Shown one piece after another: positions 1 to 13,400 of a stretch of DNA of 64,000 bases (position 1 is its first letter; every line of letters starts with the position of its first letter). The notes under the pieces were generated by a model. It saw only the letters and a list, made by a program, of their open reading frames with translations, did no database searches and was not told the origin of the DNA. The position numbers were made by a program, and so were the translations under genes. Source of the stretch: Sclerotinia nivalis (Eukaryota; Ascomycota; Leotiomycetes; Helotiales; Sclerotiniaceae); NCBI GenBank assembly GCA_029531795.1, contig JAPEIS010000007.1:2542001-2606000 (forward strand). The letters are read 5' to 3'.

Positions 1-1424
1 TAATCTTCATCCTTCATCCTTCATTCACCCTTCAGCCCTTCAACCCTCCAACCCTCCAACCATGAAAACTATTCCCCATCCATCCATCCACCATCCATCC
101 ATCCACCCTTCCCTCTCCCCTTTTAAATCTATAATTTCAAACCATCCACCAATTAAACCCCTTCTTTCTTCTCTTCCTTTTTTTCGCTTCCCTTCCTTCC
201 CTTTGTTTCTTCCCAGCTCTGTTTCTTTACAATTAAATTTAAATTTAAATTTAAGTCTTGAGTCTTGAGTCTAAATACAAGTCAGTTGGTGTTTTTGGGA
301 ATCACTGGTCGAGATTTTGTTGGTAAGACTTATTCTCACTACACTCGCTTATTATGCTAACATCATATCATTTCCATTTTCCATTTTCCATTTTTCATTT
401 TTCATCAATTAATTTCATTTTTATTTATCCATTTCATTTCTTTCATTTCGCTCATTTCGTTCATTACATTTTTGCTTTTGATTTTTTCCACTAATACTCT
501 ACCTCACTTGATTAAGCAAGGTAAGAAGGCAGGCACTTAGGTACATTTAATACCCCGAATCCGAATCCGATACCTTATCCTAATTCCATCCCAATTCAAT
601 ACCATGCCAATTCAATCCCTTGCCATTCCTTCAAATCAGTTCAATTCAATATCAGTTCAATATCTCCTGTTCCAACCAATCCTATCCGTCTTTCATTTGA
701 AGAATTGTGACACATTCATCCATCAAAATTTCACCTCTGTCTCTGCCCTGCCTCTCTTCATATTTTCTCCTCAACCCCATCCATCCTTCACCAACATTAT
801 CACTCATGCTCCATCAACATAATAGCGCCTCCATCCCGAAACTAGACTTAATGTCTCAAGATGTATCATGAATCGAAGGAAAGAAAAAATTAACATCCTC
901 TCCATTCTCGTCATCATCAACATCATTCAGGCATTTCATCATTCAACAACATTGCATTAAACAAACGCAATGTCAATCACAATCCCATCCATAAACACCT
1001 AAACCCATACCCAACCAGCCAAAGCCATCCCACCAAAAAAATGCAACCCAATATGAAAGAAACCGTACAGCCGTACGAAGACGTGCTGTCGAGTCGAAAG
1101 AAACCAAAGCATGGTATTATCAAGCACGCGTGAGAAACGCAATTGAATGCGTAAAGGGAATATGTGTTTTGAATTAAAAAATCGAATCGTTCCGTAAAAA
1201 TTATCCTATGAAGGATTTGAATGGACGTAGCAAAGCCGTCATTTTTGGGTTGAATGTATGTCAAATAAGCAACCTACCACCCATATGTACCGCGAAATCA
1301 AGACAGCAAGACATGACCAAGTCTTATTGTCAATTTTTTTTTTACAAAAAGATCAAAAGGGTAATATTAGGGAATTGCTTTTGTTGTATAAGCGTAATCG
1401 AATCCCTTTTTTTTATTCTCCGTA
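1..1424. other. Intergenic, pyrimidine-rich, simple repeats
   Basis: No convincing coding sequence is visible. The plus strand is rich in C and T with short tandem motifs: CCAT/CCA units at about 77-108, TTTAAA units at about 234-254, TTCCATTT-type units at about 371-405 and AATTCAAT-type units at about 590-660. The longest ORFs (68-95 codons) are low complexity. The right end is the 3' flank of the minus-strand C2H2 gene. Confidence 0.6.
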
Positions 1425-4400
1425 TCACAGAAAATTGTCTTTTGGTTGATTAGAGCGTTCTGCTCGTGTGTGCATATGAATAGCTTGCGTCTCTAAAGCT
1501 CGTGCCATGAGATGTGTTACTGTGACTAGAGTTAGCATTTAAGGTATGAAACAAGTATAGAGAATAAGTACCTTGCCAAACTGCAGCTCTATCGAGCTGG
1601 AAAGCAGTCACTCTTAAGATTCTGCTTCCAAATCCACAATTATCCAGTGCCGGAAATCTTTGAACACCATTCATCTGAGTAGCATTTGTTTGTTCAAGTT
1701 GCATCTTCATTTCAGCGCTGTCGACCACCTCTTTAATCTTTTCCAAAAGTTTGACATCTTCTTCCTCCAGATACATGATAGCAGGCACGCTGCTAAAATC
1801 AACGTCGGTATGACCTAGAATTCCGATGTAACGTCCGAGGCGTTCCTGAACTAGAGTTACCCATTCAGCTACTACTTGTGCGCAATCAAATGCGCACATG
1901 GCAGCCTGTAAGGGGAGTTCCCGAGATGTGAAGTCGGCAAAAGTAATACCAAATTTACTTGACATTGAAAGAAAGTCTGCGGCATAATAAGCTGCTTTTC
2001 TGAGATGGCGTTCACGCTTGGAAGGTCCCTCTGATTTTTGTGGATACTGAAAAGCTCTGGAAGATTGAAAGTCAGAAGGAGAAATTGATGTTGTAGGAGA
2101 GTCAACGAACACAGAGCTTGCAGTTGACCCGCTTGAAAATTCCGTGGAATCGGCATTGGAGTTAGGAGATCGATCTGCATGGTGCATAATCTCCTTTCCA
2201 TGGGCAAGTTCATTTGCCATGTCATCAAAATTACGTTTCCAGAACATTTCTTTTGAAGTTGACATGTCTACAAACAAGCGAACATATGCTAAGTCAAGGA
2301 GAGGAACACTGTCGGCTGATAAAGGCCCTAACCCATATGGATTCGGGCGTTTCACACTGTGCCCAGGAGTGCGTTGCCATGCTAATTGCCATGCTTTCAA
2401 GGCAGGTTCAATGTGGCGATACATTCTTTCGGTCTCCTCATTCGTCCACTCCTGTTCAGCGTGTCTCTGTCGGGTTTCCCACTATCCCCGAGTCAGTATT
2501 TCCTACCCTTATAGATTATCGAACAAGGAAAGCTATTAAAACATGAGAAACCTGGAGTGAGAACTTAGATAAACATACGATGTAGTTATGCAGTGCATTA
2601 ATCAGAATCAAACATCCAAAAGTACTTGGCTTCAAATCACTCTGGGGAAAATCCTGGGCATTGTGCCCATTTCCAAAATGTTGAGCTTGCGCCTGCTGGT
2701 ATTGTTGTTTATCGCTGGCCTGCAGTAACTCGCCTAAAGCAGCCTTGAATGTGATCTGGTTATGATTGGCCATTTCCACGCCACCCATAGCATAGAAGCT
2801 ATTAGCAGACTCAGCTGACCAGAATTCTTCGTCACAAGGTAGATCCGATTCAATCTCAGAATTAGTCAAGAATGGTACATGATTGATGGCGGACACAAGC
2901 ATGCTGGATAGTATGAAGATTGCGTATAAAGTCCGTTTCCTCTCCTCTGCAGTTTTCCAATTGAGCCACTCCTGTTGATCGTCCGGAGTCTCGGTTTTGA
3001 TGAAGCCATTCATCGCATCATCATCAGTCATCCGTACATCCTGCTGTGACGATCCATTATCAGAAGGCGGCGGCTTGATGACGGCATTAGCAAGGCTGAC
3101 CAAAGTTGCACAGTGAATCAGGGCATTTTCCCCTGCTACCTTATCCCCGGAATTGAAACCGTAGATAATGTTCAACAGCATAGCCTGTGCAAGAAATACT
3201 GGCGTGTGAGTAGAAGCCTCTGAAGCTCTCGAACGGTGGTCCGCTCTGCGGACATCAGCTTTGCGCCGGATTTCTATGTAGAGTTGTAGCATTTTCTTTG
3301 CAGATTCAAATAGCGCTCTCGATTGTAGATGATCTCCTGCATATAGTGCACCAATAGCAGCCATTGAAAGTGTAAGACATCCAGGTCCTTCGACAGAGGT
3401 ACCAGCGCCTCGTCCATCATTTGTACAAGTCGAGAAATCGAAGTTAAGGGTAGGAATGTGTAAAAATGGCAAGTGTGGATGAAAGTATTGTATGTAAGCG
3501 CCGATATATTTTCTGAGATCGGATGTGCTAGGGAGAAATCTAACGCCTTCGCTAACACTACTTGCTCGAATTGGTGGTCGAGGGGACTGGGAAGATGGGG
3601 AGTTTGCAGAAGGGAAGGAATATTTTCGTCCGCCAAAGGCTGTACTATGGGACAGGGCATTCGCAAGAGCCGAACGGGTTGAGTCTGTAACTGTAGACAA
3701 AGGTAAGCTTCCGTGGATACTGCCGGTCGTGGAATTGGGGGTCTCAGGGCCAAGAGTCATGGGGGGTTGGAAACCTTGTGTGTTGTTCATTCCGGGCATT
3801 GCAGAATGGTCCAAAGAACTTAGGGGTGGTGGAGTGCGGAAATACGGCAGATGGTTCTGCGGTAGAGTGTGTGGTGATAAAGGATTTCCATTCGAAAAAC
3901 TCGCATGGTTCTGTGGTAGACTGTGCGGTGACATAGGGTTTCCGTTGGAGAAATTTGCGAAATTCTGATTACCGTGGTCCAGAAAATTTGGTGTCATCAG
4001 AGGTGCTTCCGTGACGGGATGCCACATAGGAGCAGAGCTTACAGCTGCATTATTGGATCCATCCAGCATGACTCCATCACTGATTCCACTTTGGCTGGCA
4101 GTGCTGATGGCGGAGGGAGAAGAGCCGTCCATTATAACATTCTCATCAAAAGTCATGGTTTGGTTAAACGGGTTCATTGTTCCATTCCAGCCAAAAGGGT
4201 CATCCATAACTGAGTTTCCGGAGTAAGTTGGGAAATCGAAATTAGATGTATCATTAGGCCCAATGCCCATTGATTGTGGCGAGTGATTGAACAAGGCACT
4301 AGGATCTACTGTCGGGCTAGGAGTATTTCCATTGGGAAATGAAAACCCAGGTGAAAAATGGTTGAATTCGTAATTTGGAAAATTCCCAGCGGCCGGCGCA

Positions 4401-5276
4401 GTTCGCAACCCATTAGAAACCATGTGTTGCGTTTCAATTTTGGGCAATCCATGAGGCATATTGCGGTGATCCATCACGGCGGACATCCCACTCATCGGAC
4501 CCATCCCGCCGCGCATTCCACCAAATTCCGAGTTGTGCATTGGCAGGCCCACGAGGCTGGCGTGACGACTATGACCATGATTTGGATGAATTGGATGGTT
4601 CTGATTCCTGGCCGTGTGAGGTTCATTTAGCATCTGATGCATTGCCATTTGCACATAAGCGCTTTCTGAATTGGGAATTGTATTTGCCCTTGGTCTCGGG
4701 CCTGATGGGTTGGCGATAGAGTGTTTTCGCACCCTGTTTGGGTTCGGTCCAACAGCTACGGATGCATTACTCATACTACTGTTGCGGCGATTTCTTGGTT
4801 TCGCAGAAGGTGTTAAATTTGAGTGCAGCTTCTGCTGGTGTCTTAACAAAAGATCCCGCCGCGCAAAGCATCTCTTGCACTCGGAGCATTCGAATGGCTT
4901 TTCTTTTGTGTGCGATCTTTCGTGCCGTTTCAAATGCTCCAGACGTGCAAAATGTCTTCCACACGTAGTGCAACCATGAGGTTTGGGTTTGTCGGTTTTG
5001 GGTGGAAAAGCGTCGGGAGGTGTGGTGGTAGTAGTTGTTGCTGATGTTGTCGATGCTGTGACTAATGTAAATGTCAGAGATAAGTTTGTCTAGTATGAGA
5101 CAGTGACAATATCATCGATTGAACAGGAGCTTTATGTCCGAAATATATTTAATATATGATTACTACTTACCAGTCTCCCCACCATTCATCCCACCATTTG
5201 ACTCAGCGCTATTAGATGACGTCGCCGCAGACATGTTAGGCGATTGCTCCTGCTTGATTGTTGATTTTTCCCGCAT
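1425..5276 (-). CDS. C2H2 zinc-finger transcription factor with fungal-specific TF domain (AmdX-like)
   Basis: Nuclear DNA-binding regulator. Four exons join in frame: 5276-5171, 5061-2579, 2481-1572 and 1525-1425, giving about 1199 residues. Two adjacent C2H2 fingers are visible near the N-terminus, with ligands C66, C69, H82, H86 and C94, C97, H110, H115. A long Asn/Pro/Ser/Met-rich low-complexity region follows. From about residue 550 (motif [19 protein letters not shown]) to about 900 the protein resembles the fungal-specific TF domain PF04082. The last intron, 1571-1526, has a TGCTAAC branch site. Splicing it replaces a spurious unspliced tail with an end reading [11 protein letters not shown]. 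The acceptor of exon 2 could be 5061 or 5055; both stay in frame. The start at 5276 is the first ATG, but the frame is open upstream (see the candidate exon). Relation to Aspergillus AmdX is from memory of the architecture; the target genes are unknown. Confidence 0.88.
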
Positions 5277-5675
5277 GATTAAAGAAGAACGAGGCTGAGA
5301 TATTTGAGAATAACTTCCTACGAAGGTTTGTACATGCTAGAAATCGTTCAATATTCCCTTCGTTCCAGGTTTGAAGAGTGATTGTTCGTGGCAAAGGTAC
5401 GATGGATAGATGTTTCGACTTACGGGCTTTTCCAATGAATCAGAAACTGGCGGATCTTTTACTGGGGGGACTTGCAGTTCTTGATGCAGCGATGCAACGA
5501 TAAATCCACCCAAGCCTTTTTCAGTTGTTACAACCTTCGGCCGTTGAAGCTTTAACCGACCCGATCCTTTACTGCTTCTCGTTTCTGCAGACCAATAAAT
5601 GAAAGATGGTGTAGGTGATTCTTCCTTTTGACCAGTAAGTGGTTGATTATTTGCAGGCCTCCCGGTCGTATATAC
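5277..5675 (-). CDS. Candidate additional 5' coding exon(s) of the C2H2 regulator
   Basis: The C2H2 frame stays open upstream of its first ATG to an acceptor-like CTAG at 5340-5337. A GTAAGT donor lies at 5423. Removing 5423-5337 (87 bp) joins a coding-looking block at 5675-5424, which includes the stretch VVTTEKGLGGFIVASLHQEL, in phase to the C2H2 protein. The block is open back to a TGA near 5727 but has no ATG, so a further upstream exon would be needed. The alternative is that this is 5' UTR that happens to be open. Confidence 0.4.
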
Positions 5676-8600
5676 CTGGAATTCGATGGAGGAATGGGAG
5701 GTATGGAGTATCGAAGAAGATGGGATTCAGGCAAGAATAGTGTAAAATATTGACAAGCCCAATGATAATAAGAAATGCTGTCTGTCGTTAAAATCGAGTA
5801 TGTTAAGTCGGTACAAACAATAAGTAAATGAAATGATTGTGGTTGTAGTTGTGGTTGTAGTTGTAGCTGTAGTTAAATCTGGGGGTGGCTGTGAGGGATA
5901 TCCTCTGTGCGTAACTCAGTGTGTAAATGAGCCGATTCAACTAAGCTCTTTTCTGTAAACTTAATAAAAACCCAATAAGGATAACTCTAGATAGTAGTAA
6001 CTTGAGGTTCTCTTTTCAACGTCGCAGATAGAACACCTTCATAAACGGCGAGATGATTTTGGATATCGGTAGCCGTGTTGTCGCCGTGTGTCGCCGTGTG
6101 TCGAAATACGTAGTGCCAGGTAATCTTGTCTATTTTTTGCTCATCAAGACAAGGAAAGTAAGAGATCAGTGGAACTAGGAACGAACTAGGGACAGGATGA
6201 CCTTCCTCTCCGACCAATAATGAAGCCGTATGAATATGGAGAGCTTATGTATGAATATATATGAATATGCGACTTTCAGGGTAATTTTTAAGGTAATCTA
6301 GGATAATCATTGGCCGTATCCATAATTATGAGATGGCCTTTGCTGTTTTTGCTGTATGATGGTGTTGGGGTGGATCTCTTAGTGGAGAACTGACACACCA
6401 CTGGGGACTTTTAACCTAATCCTAATTGACTAGGTAGCCTATTGATTTCTTGTCGATGTCTTGCCGTTTTAAAAGAGTTGTTCGTGAGCAGGTGAGTAGG
6501 TAGGTATATCGATATAATTAATAGTACCTAGTAAGTCCGGTATTTATTGATCCGAATCTTGCCATGAATAAGGGAAAAGTTAATCAATAACAGATGGTTC
6601 AAGCTCATAAAACGCTAAGGCCAATTGATGATTGTATCGGTTGATTGTGAAGAATATCAAACGTGGTAGATCAGATAACTGCCGGCCGGTACTAAAATCA
6701 TCTTGTTGAATGATGATGCGGAACGTTTGGAAGTAATTGGACCTTATACATTGAAACCATGAAGAAGAAGAGAAGAAGTCTACCCAATAGTATCCAAGAG
6801 CAGGATTGATCTCCGTAATAACTAACTTTTTCTTTATTGATCGAGAATTGAATCAAATGATTGGTTAATTCACTTGAACACAAGAGATCAAATGAGCAAA
6901 GAGGAATGAAAGGTTCTTAATGTATAAGGATATTTACTCATTTACTCCAAATACATCATAGATGGCGTTTTCTTTAAAAGAAGTTGAAGCCCTCACGAAG
7001 GAATGGAAGCTTCTCATATCAATTAATCAAAGCCATCAAATTGGCTCAATGGAAGCTCTAAGCTCTCATATCGGATCAATCAACAAATCAAAGCCATCGA
7101 CTTCACCAACTTCATGTAATATAGGTATATAGCTCTGCAACACACCTGGGCAATAAGTCTAGTTACTCGGGATACAGAGAAATCGTTCTCTTACTCGCCC
7201 ATTAAAATTTCTAAGCATTTCTCAAGGATCCACAACATCTCATCACAGTCATCATTTATTAGAAGCATCCCAAGTACAAAGGAAAGGATAGAAAATAGTA
7301 AACGAAATTAGTAATCTGACCGAAGCATCATGATGAAAACGTTCAATAGTTTTTCATATCCTTATCAACATGCAACGGATTTAGGGCTGGAGCATTTCGC
7401 CTCTGGATTTCTTCATCGATATGTTATGGTGCTCATTCATTTATCCATTATGTGAATCGGATAACACACTCCGGCACTCCGATCACAAATAGCATCGCAA
7501 ACTGGATCGTGATAAACGGTGGCTATTTTGTTTACTGATCATTGATAATCTTTCCTACGTCCGTGGCCCTAACTGGTCTACTGGTGATATGAATTAGCTC
7601 TTGGCTCCCATTCACCATTCGATCAAAACAAACGCTTCCTACATGTAACACTACAGCTACAGCTATCTAGCTGGAGCACATAATCATCCACAGTAGTCCA
7701 TCCACAGCAGCAGTCCATCCACAGTAGTTTCATCGTATCTAAATACCCACAGAAAGGATTTCATATGTCAATGGTCCAGAATGTTTCGGAATACCTAGAT
7801 AGTATGTGCCATTACATATCGGTCTACAAGTAATCTCATCAATCAGTGATCCGGCCGTTAGACTGATTGTGAGCTATACGTTTTTCCTGCATCATACGAC
7901 CGAAACAGCCCTTGAAAGAAATGGGAATCCGGACCCAGAACATCTTAACCTCACCTCAAAGTTTCAGTCCATTTTTTTTATTTATTAATTCATATTCATT
8001 AACCTTACGGAGTACTGTACAAGCGACGTTTTGAGTTCTTAGGCCCACCATCCATGGATCCATCATTACACATCGCCGCTCTTAACCGAGGAATCCGCTC
8101 CCATCCTACCCACAACGGATATGAAAACTACCCCGGTACACCGATTGATGATCGATGCAGAAAAAATGCCTCGTACAAACCTATTTCTGTCCTTTACTCG
8201 TAATTCACCAATCTACTTCTACTTCTACTCTTCCCGATTAAGATTATTTCTTTAAACAAATTCGGATAACTTTATATGTTTGATCTATTCCATCTCATAC
8301 ACTTCAATATCAACTAGCAATACACACACACAAAGGTCAACGAACTATCAAAATACACAATTCCGTCTATTCATTTACTCTGCAAGTGTATTGATTCGTC
8401 ATCTCCACATTCATCCCAGGATCTACCTTACAACTCGTGCTTCTCCAGACCCGGACGGGTACATATCAGAAATCTATATCTTAAGGGCCATGAAGCCATG
8501 AAGTGATCCAAGCTCGTTCTACAACGATAAAAGAGCATATTGCAGATTACACAAAATGGTTGTCCAGGTGCGTGGGAAGAATTTGCATATATGCATCGTC

Positions 8601-9847
8601 TAGACCGGTTCAGAATATGCGAACATACTTCTCTCTGTACCTTGCGTATAGTAACAAACAATTTTGAGTTTAAGCTAAATTGATTTCTCTTTCTCATTCG
8701 TTGTTCCATCGATCATGTTATATGTTTCCTGCTTCATCATCAACCTCGGAATCATCTCACGGCACGGTAAAAATCTCTGCACAAACGAAAGAACGCCCCT
8801 ACTAGTTTTTTTTCATTGCCACCCCTTAAATTTCATACTCACCTGATATTCGTTAGATCTTCCCTTGGAGAAATTAGTTCGATATCCACTCGGAAGCCGG
8901 TAAAATATTAATAGTCTTTCATACCATGCTATGCCATGCTATGCCATGCAATGCAAAAGAAGGGTTGAAAGACGTTAGAACTTTTAGATATATGTGATGT
9001 ATATACACCACCCACTCTCAAGAAACATGGCAACACCTGGTCTTTTCTATCGAATAACAGAACTTAATGAGAAGCGATGTCTAGAGCAAAAGGTCCAGAT
9101 TCTGAGAGTAAAGTTGTTGTCAAAATCCACAATGAATTTCCAAACCCCTGTTTCCCCAGCTTTTTCATCCTTTGATGGTTAATGGATGGGTCGATGGGTC
9201 AATATGTCAATATGTCAATATACCAAACCAGAAATATCTTCCCCAAGGAAACGAATGAGTGATTATTGTCCGAACTCATTATATTGTGCATACATATATA
9301 TATCCAAATGTGATATTATGTAGGTCATGACTACCGAGTACCATACTTTCATCTCAACCTTCTCAATGATTGGGATAAAATATCAGTAACACCCACATCT
9401 ACGGACCTCCCCTCTGTGTTTCAATGGAGACCCTCAGCCCCGGCCAGCGGCATATTCCATCATATTTTTCTGTCCTGCAGTGCCAAGATCCATACTGATT
9501 GGAATGAATTCAATCGGATTAGATATCTTGACATATGGATTATGGATGGTGTGGTGTTACTAATTACTACGCAGACGGGTAAGGTTACCATTCAATTGAA
9601 GGAAACTCTACACGAAATTGCGAGAGATATCTTTCACCAACAAACCAAACCAAACCAACCTTTGAACAAGATCCAAAAACTCCGAAAGTCTGGGGAAATT
9701 TTTACCCATATAGTACCATCGAAAGAAGGTTTCGGTACTCGTACTCTTCAATTGTCCTTTGATACCCGAAACCTTGTTTTGACTTGGATTTGTAAATGGA
9801 TCAATTGACCCCTAGAAATTGGAGATGTTATTAAAATATCATTTGCA

Positions 9848-9875
9848 GGGCAGGGCAGGGTAGGGCAGGGCAGGG
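9848..9875 (+). repeat. Six-run G-tract array, G-quadruplex candidate
   Basis: Six GGG runs start at 9848, 9853, 9858, 9863, 9868 and 9873, each separated by a two-base CA or TA spacer. This satisfies the usual quadruplex rule (four or more G3 runs with loops of 1-7) on the plus strand. It sits in gene-free DNA. Confidence 0.8.
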
Positions 9876-10173
9876 CAAGGTTTTCTTAAACCTTCCTTCA
9901 GGCTTCAGGCTTCAGCCATTCTATTGGCATTATGATCATATTGGTTACAATTCATAACATTCATGGACAAGTATGAATGAATGAATAAATGAATGAACCT
10001 TAGCAGGGTATCTCTCGCTTCACGGTGTATTGTATGTACAGTATGTAGAAGGCTTAAATCGAAATGGTTTCATGCATCAATTCCTTCTTTTGTGTTTTTT
10101 CTGCCCTCGCGATCCTACCCTAATGCATCTATATTAACCTACATATATCCCCATGAAAAACTACCTGTCTAAT

Positions 10174-10185
10174 GTACCTAGGTAC
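10174..10185. repeat. Perfect 12-bp palindrome
   Basis: GTACCTAGGTAC is its own reverse complement. Related GGTAC/TAGGTA words recur across the gene-free DNA, so it may be a common compositional word rather than a binding site. Confidence 0.6.
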
Positions 10186-10431
10186 TTATTAACTCACTCA
10201 CTCACTTGCGTACTTCCCTCCCCCGAATTTCACCCGCTGCCGAACCACATCCATCTTGTAACTGACTGCATGCTGCATGGCTACTGCATTACGGTTACAT
10301 ACTAGGTACATATATAAGCTTTACATCTCTACCTGGTACATTATACGGAGTACATCCATCGCTACCTTACCCCAGAATCCCATACGTATTCTGCAGATGG
10401 CTCCTTTTTAAAGGCTGGTCTAGTAATGTAC

Positions 10432-10449
10432 CCTAGCTAGTTAGCTAGG
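10432..10449. repeat. 8-bp inverted repeat with 2-bp spacer
   Basis: CCTAGCTA and TAGCTAGG flank GT. The arms are perfectly complementary. No function can be assigned. Confidence 0.6.
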
Positions 10450-13400
10450 TCTACTAACTTAGTTTTGGGGTCTTTTTTTTCGAATAGGTAGGGAGGTTGA
10501 GAAGTTAAAGTTAGGAAGTAAAGTGTATTATTTTTGCGCGGTTGGAAATACTGTAGATGGGATTTAGATTATGATAATACTGCAATACTATAACACTATA
10601 TAAATCAGTGAAAGAGTAATTAATCTAAGAATTATAAAGAATTACTTGATAATTGTAATTGTGGTAATTGTACAGAAAATGGGATAGATATCTTTTTATC
10701 TATCTATCATCTAACTCATTGTTAATATATATGTGCTACAATTATAATGAATATGGATATGATACTGGTATGCAAATGTAGTGAAATATATAGTATCTAT
10801 AGAGTATATAGTAAGAAGATTTACTTCAAAAACATCAATATGCATAGGTATTGCCACCGAAATCTTATTTATAAGGCTTATATCTATTGGATTTGCGATT
10901 CTTGGGTTGATAAGATTCTTATTTCTTATGGGTAGGTATTGCTGAGGGTGCTTAATTTGTCGCTGTCTAATGAGATAGAATCTGGAGCTTGGATAGTGAG
11001 TTGTTCTTGGATTGGGATTGGATATGAAAATTTGCTATATTGTCAGGAGTAGATGATATAGATAGATACCTTAGCAAAACTACCTATTCATAAACTTTCC
11101 ATCATCCAAATAATTCCCCAAAAACTACCTACATCCTAAATACCAAAATCGCTCGCGGGAACGAAAATAACACATCAGGATAAAAAATCCCCGCCAAATC
11201 CACCCGTTCATGCTCTTTCCCTAACTATACAGAAAAATCGTCGATCACACAAGTATAAACGACGGACGAACTATTAATTACATACCTACATTTTTACTGC
11301 ATAGCCTAACTACCGACCTACCTATCTACCTATTGGATGCATCATCGTTTACAAAAACGAATCTGAATCTGCAAAGAAAGTTCGCGCAGAATCCGGAATC
11401 GGGGGTTGAGAGCTAGGGTTAGTGGAGTGGGCGGCGTATACATCATCGTTTTAAAATCGTTTATTGAGTGATGAATGAAGAAGATAGATAAATGCGTATT
11501 ATATATCCCTAGTATGTATATATGTATCTTCCATATCATACTATTCCTTTCTCGTTAAATAAATAATCTAGTTTCAACATCAATTCTTTCGCATCTCTTT
11601 CATCTCATCCACCTACCAAGCCAGCACTTCCAAATCATAGCTAGCACCAACCCAAACCCATCAATCATCAAACCAGCTAGCGCAAACTAGCACATTTCTT
11701 GCATCTTAGATTCTATCTATTATTGACATGTCGCTTGCTCGCTCGCTTGCTTGCTTGCGTACTTGCTAGCTAGCTAGCTTACTGCACAAAAAAATCCAGG
11801 GGTCTTCCGCTCTCTCCCGAGATACGATTCCTCTAGGAGTAATTCCGAGCGAGGCAGCTCAGCAAGCGAAGCAAGTGAGGTAAGCGAGGTACAAGCATTC
11901 TTGCATAAGGGTTTGGGTATCTGCAGTTTTTTATGTATGTATGGTGAAGTGATCGGCGTTGATGTGTATGGATTCTTGCAGGAGGAGGGATGTGGAGGGG
12001 TTTGGAGGGAGTTGTTGATCGGTTAGGGTTGATGATTTTATTTCTGGGTTTTTGGTTTATGGTGGTTGAGGGTTGTTGTTGTGTTGTCTGTTGCTATTCT
12101 GCTGTCTGCTACTACTCTGCTGCTGCTGCTGTTGCCGGTTCAAGAGAAGTTGATCTACTTGTAGGATGCATGCGCTCAAAAGCTATGATATGGGGATATG
12201 AAAACAGCGGAAAATTCTCGCAATGCTTTTCTGTGGTCAATTGACGAAGTCATATCTAGTATTCATATCGTCGTATCTATCGTGATATACCATTTCGTCA
12301 CGGGAAGTCTTTGCTACTATACCTTGTTGCTTAGTATAGTTTCGAAAGAGAGAGGATATATCACAGCTTGCTATGCTTCCGAATCTATTTAAAAGCATCA
12401 TTACCTTTCTCGCGTCTTTATACCAGGCGAAGTCGATTCTGTATTGATGGTGCTCAAGAGTGATAATATCTATACCAATCATCTCAATGCGCAGTACTTC
12501 CTATTCTCTACTGCCCCATTGCTTGAATTTTCCTGCCTATTTACTTACTCGCTTAACCACTTACCTACATAAGTATAAAATACATCTCCTCCTTTCTTTC
12601 CTACCACATACATCCCAACCCTCGAATTTTCGAAGTCGAAATTCACAACACGACAAAGAGAAAGACAAGTCCTTACTTTTACCTCATCTCGCTATTTGTG
12701 TCAAAGAACATCAAATAGTCTTAGCACTTCACAAATATAATATATCAGTCTCAGACATTTCACCTCGAAATATTTACCGTCCGTCAGGTCCATACCTTTT
12801 TCAAAACTTATTATTTCCTATTCCGCTTTCTAAGTCTCCAAGTTCTGTGAACTTTTTAGTCACTCAGTCACTCACTCACCATTTTCTTTAAATTTCCATG
12901 CAAATCTCATATCTTAAGATCTCATATGAATCTCACATCAATATATATAGCTATATTTCGATCCACTAGAGATCAACAATGCTCATTTTAAACTATCAAC
13001 CAAACCTGCGTCTTCCTAGCAATTGCCATTACCAAACTATTAGACTAGATAAGTTGTAGAGTCATTTACTAGTTAGTATTGATAGAGATGATAGATGTGG
13101 ATCGATGAGATGGGATATCGATGGGTTGAGAAGTGAAAAGTGTAGAAAGGAAATATACAAAGAATAAAAATAAAAATGAGAGACAAATAATAAAAGTTTA
13201 ATATTCACTGTTGAAATACTATAAACATCATTTCATTTTGTAATATCTATATTTTATATTTCATCTTATTCACCATTACCCTTACCACTTCCATTTCATT
13301 CATACACCACCATCCCTTCCTACCGTCCAATTAATATTCACGCCTACGAGTACAGCATTCACACCACTCCCTTCCATCCTCTTAGTATTAACCTCCTCCC

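Larger units (their letters stand above)
5676..12459. other. Long gene-free region upstream of the C2H2 regulator, left half
   Basis: Nothing here reads as a protein gene. ORFs are short, compositionally biased and lack splice partners. Visible features are GTT/GTA triplet runs at about 5838-5876, ATGCT/ATGCC repeats at about 8926-8952, a GGGCA array at 9848-9875, GAAT units at about 9973-9998, a palindrome at 10174-10185, an inverted repeat at 10432-10449 and CTAGCTAG-type runs near 11765. It could be regulatory DNA of the C2H2 gene or hold non-coding transcripts. Confidence 0.55.

Noticed and set aside
2144..2546. Plus-strand ORFs over the C2H2 gene
   Set aside because: Overlap a well-supported spliced minus-strand gene and show no family resemblance.
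5987..6217. 76-codon minus ORF upstream of the C2H2 gene, considered as its first exon
   Set aside because: No donor that joins it in frame to 5675-5424 could be identified with confidence.
12460..12891. 143-codon ORF
   Set aside because: Overlaps a TATA-like box and C/T-rich leader-like DNA; its Leu/Ser/His/Pro composition follows from base composition. Kept only as part of the non-coding candidate.
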